Source: G965240365 sp965240365 (GTDB lineage Bacteria > Pseudomonadota > Gammaproteobacteria > Eutrophobiales > Eutrophobiaceae). From it: a stretch of DNA of 64,000 nucleotides. The notes under the pieces were generated by a model, which saw only the letters and a program-made list of their open reading frames with translations, ran no database searches and was not told the DNA's origin. Shown here piece by piece: positions 8,039 through 15,435 of the stretch (positions are counted from its first letter, which is position 1; the number at the start of each line of letters is the position of its first letter). A program made the position numbers and the translations under genes. The DNA is taken from the NCBI GenBank assembly GCA_965240365.1, contig OZ251218.1, forward strand, positions 3,472,001 through 3,536,000, written 5' to 3'.

Positions 8039-8178
8039 TGGGATCTCCTGAGTTTTTTATCTTACAGTCATTTTACCTATTACCCGTTTATAGGTCTACG
8101 CCCTAGTCCTCACGCAGCAAGGCTTCAACCCAGTCCCAATGGCCGGGTTGAATGCGCACCTTAGCCTTTCCCTGCCGG

Positions 8179-8197
8179 CCTGCCTGCAGCAGGCAGG
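8179..8197 (-). repeat. 19-bp palindrome 15 in IS30 copy B
   Basis: Same upstream boundary as palindrome 1 (after QRYPIY), but the downstream boundary is now AGKAKVRIQPGHWDW. The intervening IS30 sequence is gone, so the palindrome marks a deletion. Confidence 0.95.
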
Positions 8198-8340
8198 TAA
8201 ATCGGGTATCGTTGCTCCTGAGTGAGCTGTGTGTATTGTCTCATCGATGCTTCTCATTCTTGCCAGAACAAAAAACAGAGATACTACCGCAACTCGCCTC
8301 CTGTTCCGAGTCATGAGTTGCACTTACGAGTTGAATTCAC

Positions 8341-8642
8341 GAACCATCGGAGTGCATTTTATAAGTGGATATCCTAAAACCTACCATTCCGGTGAAAGGT
8401 TCTTTCGATCCGAATGACAATATTTTGATGGGGGCAGCCCCGACTCAATGCCCCTGTGCTGATTTTTGTAATTTGATCGGATTATTTTTACAAGATATAT
8501 TATCTTTTAGGATCGTTTTGCGACACTGGTTGCCCTTCGGGTTGCCATGCGGCACAATCAGCCGGAGCTTATGCTCTGGATTTCAAGTTTCGTCGGCTGA
8601 TAAATCCGAAAAAGATTGGAACAGATAGAAAGGAATAGTGTT
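8341..8642. other. Host flank of IS30 copy B, no recognised gene
   Basis: AT-richer stretch between the IS30 end and the next frame. A short open frame (8365-8628) exists but shows no family motif and no convincing start. It may be the remains of a gene cut by the IS30 insertion. An AGAAAGGAA ribosome-binding site at 8628-8636 precedes the next frame. Confidence 0.4.
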
Positions 8643-9323
8643 TTGTTGAAAACAAGAGCGGAATTTTACAGGCACCTTCTGTTCGAACGTGCTGCTATGC
8701 TCGATAAAGCCGAGGGGATCGGCGCGCAAATCGGTGTGCCGGACGATATTAAAGGCACGTTGGGAACATCGGGTGCGGCTTCCGCATTGCCCGGTACCGT
8801 GCCTGAGGATGTGTTAGAAGCCTTCACGAAGGTTGCAAATGAATTCGTCTCTCCCCGTGCATTGAGCAATGAATTGCAAAATCTGGTCAAGTCGGTCTAT
8901 GGCGACGACTATGATGTTTTAGCGATGAATAGCTGCGAATCAGCGCTTCGAGTGGTGTATGGCTCCCTTTTGGCGCCACCGATGCTCGGCCAGGGCGATG
9001 CGTATCGTGCCCGGTGCATCGGCTTGCTAGAACGCCATACGGAGCATCACTTAAGTTACGGGACTCCTTTCCCCCCTCCCCCCATATACAAGAACATTTT
9101 TTCCGATCGGGGCAATACGGCCGGAGAACTCGGCTTTGGCGGGCGGCGCATGGCTAATTTTGACACCGTGATGATTCCCATGGCCGGGGCGCGCTATCAA
9201 CTGCATGGGCCGAAGATGATCCAGTCTCCGCTGCTGTGGAAACTGATGCCAAGCAAACGGTGGAGGCCGTTATTTCCGCGTCGAAAATCCATGCCGCGAA
9301 TTTGTCGGGCTTCATCACGTGTA
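8643..9323 (+). pseudogene. Unidentified gene, frameshifted and cut by an IS481 element
   Basis: I do not recognise this product with confidence. The frame from a TTG at 8643 or 8646 (ribosome-binding site AGAAAGGAA) reads LKTRAEFYRHLLFER..., then YGDDYDVLAMNSCESALRVV and FDTVMIPMAGARYQLHGPK. The pattern vaguely recalls fold-type-I PLP enzymes, but no Schiff-base Lys is seen. Near 9236 the coherent frame switches to ETDAKQTVEAVISASKIHAA, a single-base frameshift, and runs to LSGFITC, where the IS481 end begins. The remainder of the gene is absent. Confidence 0.5.
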
Positions 9324-9928
9324 AGGTCCCGCAGTGTGATAACATAAGTTATTCTGCTATACCAACAAAGGAGGAGCTATGGGCCAGCTACTACACGGTA
9401 GCGCCACAACGACAGAGGCGGTGCGTCGAGCGATACAAAATAGTCAAGAGAGCATAGCCAAATTGGCGAAGCGCTATAATCTGAACCCCGCAACCGTGGC
9501 GAAATGGAAGCGGCGTGATTTTGTCCATGACGCAAAAATGGGGCCAAAACAGCCACGCTCTACGAGTTTATCGCTGGCAGAGGAGGCTATGGTTGTGGCC
9601 TTCCGCAAACACACCTTGTTGCCCCTGGACGATTGCCTGTATGCCCTGTAGGCCACGATTTCCTCACCTGACACGCTCTTCCCTGCATCGCTGCCTGCAA
9701 CGTCATGGCATCAGTCGCCTGCCCGAGGTTGAAGGCGATAAGCCGGTGAAGAAAAGGTTCAAGAAATATCCCATTGGTTATGTCCACATCGATATCGCTG
9801 AAGTGCAAACAGAACAAGGTAAACTGCAACTCTTTGTGGCCATGTACAGGTTCAAACAGAAGTGAGACTTTTTTGTGAAAAGAAATCGGGTAGCCTGTGA
9901 GTTGTTACCACACACAGGAGACTACCGA

Positions 9929-9947
9929 CCTGCCTGCAGCAGGCAGG
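9929..9947 (+). repeat. 19-bp palindrome 16 (A centre), leader of the nested IS481
   Basis: Perfect copy in the untranslated leader of the nested element, about 45 bp before the transposase start. Confidence 0.95.
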
Positions 9948-10140
9948 TGCAGACCAGAAGCCTGCGAATCCGAGCATACAAAAGCTGGCGAGTGAATACC
10001 ACGGCCAGTCCGTTTGCGAAAGCGCGTTTGAAGAAGCTTGAACTGTACGCCACACTTCGTCAGGAGGGCTGTTCCAGTGTTACTGCGCTGGAGGCGCTTG
10101 GCTGGTCAAGAGCGACCTATTACCGTTGGCACAAGCGCTA

Positions 10141-10159
10141 CCTGCCTGCAGCAGGCAGG
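10141..10159 (+). repeat. 19-bp palindrome 17 (A centre)
   Basis: Removal joins AAGCGCTA to TCAGACCC and restores HKRYQTQGWAGLEARS. Confidence 0.95.
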
Positions 10160-10398
10160 TCAGACCCAGGGGTGGGCGGGGCTGGAGGCGCGCTCAACGC
10201 GCCCCAGGCGCCAACGTCAGCGGCAGTGGACGAAACAGCACGAACAACAGGTGTTGCACCTGCGCCAGCGTCACCGGCTGTGGGGCAAGCGCAAGCTGTG
10301 GAAGGTACTCTGCCGCGACCAGGGCTTCACGCTGAGCATTAGCACCGTGGGCCGCATTCTCAAGCACCTGGTCGCCCGTGGGCGGGTGCGGCCGGCAG

Positions 10399-10417
10399 CC
10401 TGCCTGCAGCAGGCAGG
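10399..10417 (+). repeat. 19-bp palindrome 18 (A centre)
   Basis: Removal joins CCGGCAG to CCTTCTAC and restores RVRPAAFYMGRVKPKRR. Confidence 0.95.
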
Positions 10418-10666
10418 CCTTCTACATGGGCCGGGTCAAGCCCAAGCGCCGGCGTCAGTTCACACACCACGCCAGGCGCTGGCAGCACGGCATGAAGGCC
10501 GAAAAGCCCGGGCAGTTGATTCAACTCGACCACATGACGGTGCACTTCACGGAAGGGGTTAGCCTCAAGGAGTTCAAGGCCACCTGCCCAATAACCGGGT
10601 TTACCGTGATGCGCGCCTACCGTAGCGCCAGCAGCCTCAATGCCAGACGGTTCCTGCACGCTCTGA

Positions 10667-10685
10667 CCTGCCTGCAGCAGGCAGG
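10667..10685 (+). repeat. 19-bp palindrome 19 (A centre), empty in the 44-kb copy
   Basis: Removal joins GCTCTGA to TTGAACAATTACC and restores LHALIEQLPYPLL. The homologous point in the copy at 44.3-44.9 kb (between 44669 and 44670) has no insertion, which proves the 19 bp were added precisely. Confidence 0.97.
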
Positions 10686-10839
10686 TTGAACAATTACCCT
10701 ACCCCTTGCTCTCCGTGCAGGTCGATGGCGGCAGCGAGTTCATGGCCGAATTCGAACAGGCCTGCAAGGACTTAACGCTCCCCCTCTACGTGCTGCCCCC
10801 AAAAAGCCCCAAGTACAATGGCTGTGTCGAGCGCGCCAA

Positions 10840-10858
10840 CCTGCCTGCAGCAGGCAGG
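10840..10858 (+). repeat. 19-bp palindrome 20 (A centre)
   Basis: Removal joins GCGCCAA to TGGAACC and restores CVERANGTS. It is shared with the 44-kb copy (44497-44515). Confidence 0.95.
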
Positions 10859-10991
10859 TGGAACCAGCTGCTATGAGTTCTACCCCTTCTATGAGGGCCC
10901 ACTCACCTTGGCCGCCATCAACCGAAAACTGGCCCAGTACCAGCACTGTTACAACTACTATCGCCCCCATGATGGCATTGGACTGCAGACC

Positions 10992-11010
10992 CCTGCCTGC
11001 AGCAGGCAGG
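10992..11010 (+). repeat. 19-bp palindrome 21 (A centre)
   Basis: Removal joins GCAGACC to CCTATGGCG and restores GLQTPMAYYQKLG. It is shared with the 44-kb copy (44345-44363). Confidence 0.95.
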
Positions 11011-11672
11011 CCTATGGCGTATTATCAGAAACTTGGACAGGCCGCCTGATTCGTCTCATAGGTATTGAACCCGGACAGCCATTGACCGCACCTGTAAGTT
11101 GGCCTACGCTGAACTACACACGGATAAAAAGAAGATGACCGCGGTGCAGTTCCTGCGCCATGTCATCAAGGCGCTACCTTACAAGATACACACCCTCCTG
11201 ACCGATAACGGCGCTCAATTTACCCACCGCAAACAGGACAAGCCGGCGTCCATGCACGACTTTGACCGTGTTTGCCAGGAACATGACATTGAACACCGCC
11301 TGACTAAAATCAATCACCCCTGGACTAACGGCCAAGTGGAACGCATGAACCGTACTATCAAAGAGGCCACCGTCAAGCGATACCACTACCGCGCGCATGA
11401 GCAACTCAAAGCCCATCTGCAGGCTTTCCTGAAGGCGTATAACTTCGCCAAACGTCTAAAAACCTTAAAAGGCCTGACACCCTACGAGAAAGTCATTGAA
11501 GGGTGGCAAAAGGAACCTGAACGGTTTAGAATTAACCCACTTCAGCACACTGCGGGACTATACACCTAACCAGCCCATCCGCGTTGTCAAAGCCGTTCGA
11601 CGATGCACTGCATCGCCTGTACTTCTTTTCCTAGCGGGCTGGACCGGTTATGGTGATCTCAGGGACCCGGTG

Positions 11673-12855
11673 CATAGTACACGACTCATTGTGATGTTCT
11701 CATTTTCATCGTGGTTTTTGGACAATTTTGCATCCATGCCTGAAGTACTTTCATTGGCTGGTATATGATCCATTTTCGTAAGGCATCAAATCCAGTGCGG
11801 AACCATGATTTTTCGCGCCTTCCATGGGTTTTTCGTCGTATAGCCTTGTGGCCCATGGTTTTTGTAGCGCATTGATAGGCCCATGTCACGGCGAGGGCGA
11901 CGATAGATAAGCAGGGTAGCGAGCTTATTGGGATCGGTGATGTGGGTATCCTCGATATTAAGGCCGCGGGTCTTTGCATCGGCGAACAAGCACTCAATCC
12001 TCCATCGCCGACGATAAAGATTAAAGCCGCGCTTGGCGTTTTCAAGATCAGTCACAACGATGAACAATTCGCCTTTCTTGATACGTTTGGCGCTTACGTG
12101 TAGCCGGTTTTCACTCGTTGGTTCCATCCCCTTTAGCCAACCCTGCCATGAGCCGCTCTTGTGCTTACGCAGAAGGCTTCGGAACTCTCGCAAGATGCCA
12201 TCTTCAAGGCGAAGCTGCATATCTTCCTTAAGCCGGATGGCAAAGGGAACATTGTTTTCAATCAAGAATTTTATCCATTCAGTACCGACGAATTCCCGAT
12301 CAGCCAACAACGCTTTAATGGATGAGGCTCCGGAATAAGTTCAGATAACGCTGTATCAGGGCGATGCATTGCGCGGTGTCGGAATTGCCCGAATGATCAA
12401 TGAACCTCCACATCAACGGGACCCGGAACCGACGCGTTACGATTGCCAGAACAAGAATGTTCACATCCTGCGCACCCAACTTCCAATTGGTACGATCAAG
12501 CGCCAAAAATGCCGGGAAGTTGAGCCTTAAAAGCCGAGGGAGCAATCGCGCGGCGATGTCGACATCAAGCTTAACATGCTGGAAAAACCTCTGCAGGCGG
12601 CGATAATTCGAAGAATGCAAAGCGGGGCCGGGGAACTGGCTGGCTAAATGCGACAGGTTCACCGTGCGACAGTTTGCAAGACCAATAAGCAACACAGCCA
12701 GTGTTTCAAGACGCGTCTTGCTCAAATGAAAATGCGCACGTAAGGTGGGAAATAGAGGGGTGAGAAGTGAGACGAACATTCTGAAGATCCTTTTAGTCGA
12801 GAATCTTCAATTCGACTCCTTTTTGCCTCTCAATGCAATAGCGTCGTGTACTATG
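11673..12855 (-). mobile_element. IS4-family element, degenerate
   Basis: Bounded by the 13-bp inverted repeats CATAGTACACGAC (11673-11685) and GTCGTGTACTATG (12843-12855). It carries an IS4-type transposase on the minus strand. No 19-bp palindrome is inside. The 100 bp between it and the outer IS481 (11571-11672) hold nothing recognisable. Confidence 0.8.
11686..12779 (-). pseudogene. IS4-family transposase with two frameshifts
   Basis: The N-terminal frame (12779-12315) holds FLALDRTNWKLGAQDVNILV with the first Asp of the DDE triad. After a frameshift near 12320 comes LADREFVGTEWIKFL with the second Asp and LYRRRWRIECLFADAKTRG, the IS4 family Y-(2)-R-(3)-E-(6)-K signature. A second frameshift near 11930 moves the C-terminus (VALAVTWAYQCATK...) to another frame. 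It is a dead gene with recognisable motifs in order. Confidence 0.85.
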
Positions 12856-12883
12856 GGTACGGGGGAACCCCTAGGGCGTAGAC

Positions 12884-13667
12884 TCATAATAACCAGATTA
12901 CAACAGCAGCGAGTTGTGCGGCAGCGAGGAACGTCTCGGGACATCGGAAGGTTCGAAGGGACAACTGGCGCCAGTCCTTGATGCGGTTGAACATGCGTTC
13001 GATGATGTTGCGTGTTTTATAGAGCTCGGTGTCATATTCGAACTGCACTTTGCGGTTTTTGCGGGGTGGGATGCAGGCTGTTGCTTTGACTTTGAGTAAC
13101 CAGTTACGCAGGTGATTGGCATCGTATCCGCGGTCGGCAATAACGGTGCAGCCCTTACGAACATGACCCTCAAGGCAGTGACGGGCCTGGGTAATACCTG
13201 CCTGCTGCAGGCAGGTCAGCCCGGTTGCCCGCCGTCAGGTGCAGATGGACAGGGCGGCCCTGACCATCACACACCAGATGCAGTTTGGAATTCAAGCCGC
13301 CCCTGGTCTTGCCGATGGCTCGCCCCTGACTGTTGTTTTTTTTACACCATTGGCGGCAATCCCGGTGGGTTTTGATGTGGCTTGTGTCAATCATCAGCGT
13401 GCTGAGGTCTGCGCCCTCACCTGCTAAAGCCTTGAATATGCGTTCGAACACACCCGCCTCAGACCAGCGCCTGTAGCGATTGTAGAGCGTCTTGGCCGGG
13501 CCGTATTCCTCGGGAACATCGCTCCACCTATATCCCCGCTGAAGACAATAGATGATGCCTGACAAGACTTGTCTATCGCACACGCGGGCAACGCCACGCG
13601 GCTTGTTCGGTAGCAATGGTTGGATTTTTTTGAACTGTTCTTCCGTCAGCCAGAAATTTAGAGACAT
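12884..13667 (-). pseudogene. IS5-family transposase, copy C, broken
   Basis: An extra base near 13361 fuses the two frames earlier than normal (IKTHRDCRQWCKKNNSQGR), garbling a short stretch. The proper second frame then reads SKLHLVCDGQGRPVHLHLTAGNRAD before the palindrome shifts it again. After the palindrome the original frame resumes as TQARHCLEGHVRKGCTVIADRGYD and runs to the usual stop. Comparison with intact copies A and B pinpoints both lesions. Confidence 0.9.
13197..13215 (-). repeat. 19-bp palindrome 22, absent from IS5 copies A and B
   Basis: Copies A and B read GTGATA^TCCGCCC at this point (between 3345/3346 and 7587/7588). Copy C reads GTAATA, 19 bp, TCAGCCC. This is a precise insertion without duplication. 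Confidence 0.97.
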
Positions 13668-13734
13668 TGAAACCTCCTGAGTTTTTTATCTTACAGTCAT
13701 TTTACCTGTTACCCGTTTATAGGTCTACGCCCTA

Positions 13735-14052
13735 GCGCCTAAGCCCTTAACATTATTTGATAAACGAGGTCAAATAGCAGTAGGGAGTCCTATTTCTGTC
13801 GACTTTTGTTTGGCAGATGGCGCTGTATTAGTAACCCCTTACACGTGGTGAAGTTGCCGCCGACGAAAGGTGTGCTTAGGCTCGAACCCGGAAATCCTGT
13901 CCGGTCTTTTTGGAGTAAAGCTTGGCACGCTTGATGAGTTCAATTCTGTTTATAATGTTACATTCGCTCTTTAAAAGCCGGTTTTCAATAAGGAAATTGC
14001 TTCTAAAGGTACGGTTTTGAGGGTGTGGCATGACGGATGAGCGGTTTTTGAG
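13735..14052. other. Gap after IS5 copy C, possible gene relic
   Basis: A short open stretch directly after the IS (ending DFCLADGAVLVTPYTW) and a later one (KLPPTKGVLRLEPGNPV) look coding but match nothing I can name and are separated by stops. The remaining sequence up to the lpd stop is AT-rich and shows no clear terminator. Confidence 0.3.
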
Positions 14053-15432
14053 CTAGACATGTATTGCGTGGCCAAGCGCTTTGAGGGCGGCTTCCTGAAA
14101 GCCTTCGCCGAGTGTCGGGTGGGCCGCGACGATGCTGGCAACATCTTCTAATGTGGATCCCATTTCGATCGCCGTGGTGAAGGCGGCAGCCAGTTCTGCG
14201 ACGCCGGTACCGACGGCCTGAACCCCAAGCAGGGCGCGATCCCCAGACCGGGCAACGACACGGATGAAGCCGTCGTCGCGCTCAAGCGTCATCGCGCGGC
14301 CGTTGGCGGCGAAGGGAAACTGGGTTTCGATCGTCTCGATGCCGAGTGTTTGGGCATTATCGGGTGATAGACCGACCGAGACAATTTCCGGATCGGTGAA
14401 ACAGACCGCGGGGATGAGTTTCTCGTCCCAGCGCCGTTTTTTGCCGACCATGATGTCCGCGACCAACTCGCCCTGGGCCATGGCGCGATGCGCAAGCAGC
14501 GGTTCTCCGGTCACGTCGCCAATCGCGAAAACACCCTGCATTGAGGTTTCGCAGCGTTCGTCGATAGCGAGGAACGGCCCCTCCATCGCCAGATCGAGGC
14601 TTTTGAGGCCAAAACCCTCGGTGCAGGCCGTCCGACCGGCGGTTACCAGAACATAATTGCAAGCAAGCGACGTGCCGTCATCTAATATCGCGCGACCGGC
14701 CTTGTTCATACCGGTCACTTTGGTTTGCATGCGCATGGTAACCCCCAAATCCGCCAGTCTTTTAGCGATCGGTGCCACCAGCGCCTTGCCGTAGAGCGGC
14801 AGCAATCGCGGACCGGCTTCGACGATCTCGACAGCGCTTCCCAGCTTCGCAAAGGCGGTGCCCAGTTCCAAGCCGATATAGCCCGCGCCGATCACCACCA
14901 ATTTTTTCGGCACTTTGGTAAGGCAGAGCGCTTCGGTGCTGCCGATCACCTTGCCGCCAAGCGGCAAGCCCGGCAGGCCGACAGGTTGGGATCCGGTGGC
15001 AATAACGGTGAATTTCGACGTTACGCGCTGAATTGTGCCATCCAAATCGACCTCAACGGTCTTGCCGTCGAGAAACGAAGCGGTCCCGCGCAAAACCTCT
15101 ACGCCCGCGCGTTTGAGCAGGCTCTCGACACCCGTCGTCAGCCGCGACACGATGCCATCCTTCCAATGTATGGTTTTTGCCAGATCAAGGGACGGCTCTT
15201 TGCAGGACAATCCGGTGGGCGCGGCGCCCGAGGCTTCGGTCATGCGATGAAACTCGTCGGCGACATGGATCAGCGCCTTGGACGGAATGCAGCCCACATT
15301 CAGACAGGTGCCGCCGAGCGCGGATCGTTCGACCAGCACGGTGCGCAATCCAAGTTGTCTGGCACGGATGGCGCAGACATAACCGCCAGGACCGCCGCCG
15401 ATAATCAGAGCATCGCAGGAAATATCCGCCAT
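14053..15432 (-). CDS. lpdV: Dihydrolipoyl dehydrogenase (E3) of the branched-chain keto-acid complex
   Basis: FAD-dependent disulphide oxidoreductase that reoxidises the lipoyl arms of E2 with NAD+. The FAD-binding GGGPGGYVCAIRA lies at the N-terminus and the redox-active disulphide in GGTCLNVGCIPSK. The NAD-binding stretch is VVIGAGYIGLELGTAFAKLG, and the C-terminal catalytic His/Glu is in AAHPTLGEGFQEA. At 459 residues it has normal length. It is the last gene of the nine-gene operon, three bases after the E2 stop, which assigns it to the BCKDH rather than the pyruvate complex. Confidence 0.93.
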   Translation of the reverse strand: MADISCDALIIGGGPGGYVCAIRARQLGLRTVLVERSALGGTCLNVGCIPSKALIHVADEFHRMTEASGAAPTGLSCKEPSLDLAKTIHWKDGIVSRLTTGVESLLKRAGVEVLRGTASFLDGKTVEVDLDGTIQRVTSKFTVIATGSQPVGLPGLPLGGKVIGSTEALCLTKVPKKLVVIGAGYIGLELGTAFAKLGSAVEIVEAGPRLLPLYGKALVAPIAKRLADLGVTMRMQTKVTGMNKAGRAILDDGTSLACNYVLVTAGRTACTEGFGLKSLDLAMEGPFLAIDERCETSMQGVFAIGDVTGEPLLAHRAMAQGELVADIMVGKKRRWDEKLIPAVCFTDPEIVSVGLSPDNAQTLGIETIETQFPFAANGRAMTLERDDGFIRVVARSGDRALLGVQAVGTGVAELAAAFTTAIEMGSTLEDVASIVAAHPTLGEGFQEAALKALGHAIHV

Positions 15433-15435
15433 GGA

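Larger units (their letters stand above)
7265..8103 (-). mobile_element. IS5-family (IS427-type) element, copy B, inserted in IS30 copy B
   Basis: 839 bp with the same 10-bp terminal inverted repeats as copy A, flanked by TA (7263-7264 and 8104-8105). It interrupts the IS30 transposase between LRED and SPEQ, so this IS5 transposed after that IS30 copy arrived. No palindrome inside. Confidence 0.9.
6572..8260 (-). pseudogene. IS30-family transposase, copy B, multiply broken
   Basis: From the start at 8260: MRQYTQLTQEQRYPI, palindrome, then AGKAKVRIQPGHWDWVEALL directly, so the helix-turn-helix is deleted at the palindrome. After the IS5 copy comes SPEQ, palindrome, then EGIYHSILRDKQQGGDL and RVSIDERPAIVDRR. 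Next is RLGDWE-LDTIIGK, restored by removing the 7028-7046 palindrome, then LTSDNGREFARHQ and LNNRPRKCLDM. It retains DDE residues but is dead through four frame disruptions, the IS5 insertion and loss of the extreme C-terminus. Confidence 0.85.
6572..8340 (-). mobile_element. IS30-family element, copy B, truncated and split by IS5 copy B
   Basis: The left terminal repeat is at 8317-8340 (complement of GTGAATTCAACTCGTAAGTG); the right end was lost where it meets IS701 at 6572. The transposase reads on the minus strand in two blocks: N-terminal (8260 down to 8106) and middle plus C-terminal (7262 down to 6572), separated by the IS5 copy at 7265-8103. It has five palindromes. Confidence 0.8.
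9992..11049 (+). pseudogene. Nested IS481-like transposase with five palindrome insertions
   Basis: From GTG 9992 (VNTTASPFAKARLKKLEL) through a helix-turn-helix (VTALEALGWSRATYYRWHKRY) to an integrase core: LIQLDHMTVHFTEG (Asp), VQVDGGSEFMAEFE (Asp), PKYNGCVERANGTSRYEFY (Glu), ending YYQKLGQAA. Removing exactly 19 bp at 10141, 10399, 10667, 10840 and 10992 restores one uninterrupted frame over the whole protein, and I see no other lesion. All five have the A-centred strand in the coding direction. If the insertions were skipped at the RNA or ribosome level, this would encode a complete transposase. Confidence 0.9.
9844..11077 (+). mobile_element. Second IS481-like element nested inside the first
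   Basis: A 1234-bp element flanked by a 5-bp target duplication GCCAT (9839-9843 and 11078-11082). The ends are related inverted repeats: GTACAGGTTCAAACAGAAG at left, complement of CTCATAGGTATTGAACCCGG at right. A truncated relative lies at 44272-44867, and solitary ends lie at about 42886 and 43130. Six palindromes are inside. Confidence 0.88.
9379..11569 (+). pseudogene. IS481-family transposase (outer element), interrupted
   Basis: N-terminal part (9379-9843): MGQLLHGSATTTEAVRRAIQ, a helix-turn-helix block (LAKRYNLNPATVAKWKRRD), then TLLPLDDCLYAL. There a TAG replaces the expected Gln codon, and an extra T follows within five codons before PHLTRSSLHRCLQRHG. HIDIAEVQTEQGKLQLFVA supplies the first Asp. 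C-terminal part (11083-11569): LLTDNGAQFT with the second Asp and NHPWTNGQVERMNRT with the Glu. Deleting the nested IS and one GCCAT rejoins FVAIDRTCKLAYAEL. The element was already dead (nonsense plus frameshift), or died later; the order cannot be told. Confidence 0.88.
9325..11570 (+). mobile_element. IS481-family element, outer copy, carrying a nested IS
   Basis: Bounded by the 13-bp inverted repeat GTCCCGCAGTGTG (9326-9338) and CACACTGCGGGAC (11546-11558). The transposase is split by a second IS at 9844-11077. The left end recurs with its first gene part at 24940-25216 on the opposite strand. Confidence 0.85.
12874..13732 (-). mobile_element. IS5-family (IS427-type) element, copy C, with a palindrome insertion
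   Basis: Same ends as copies A and B, flanked by TA (12872-12873 and 13733-13734). At 859 bp it is 20 bp longer than A and B. This is accounted for exactly by one 19-bp palindrome at 13197-13215 and one extra C in the run near 13361. Confidence 0.92.

Noticed and set aside
4424..11010. 19-bp palindromes as transcription terminators
   Set aside because: No T-run follows them and they lie within coding frames, not after genes.
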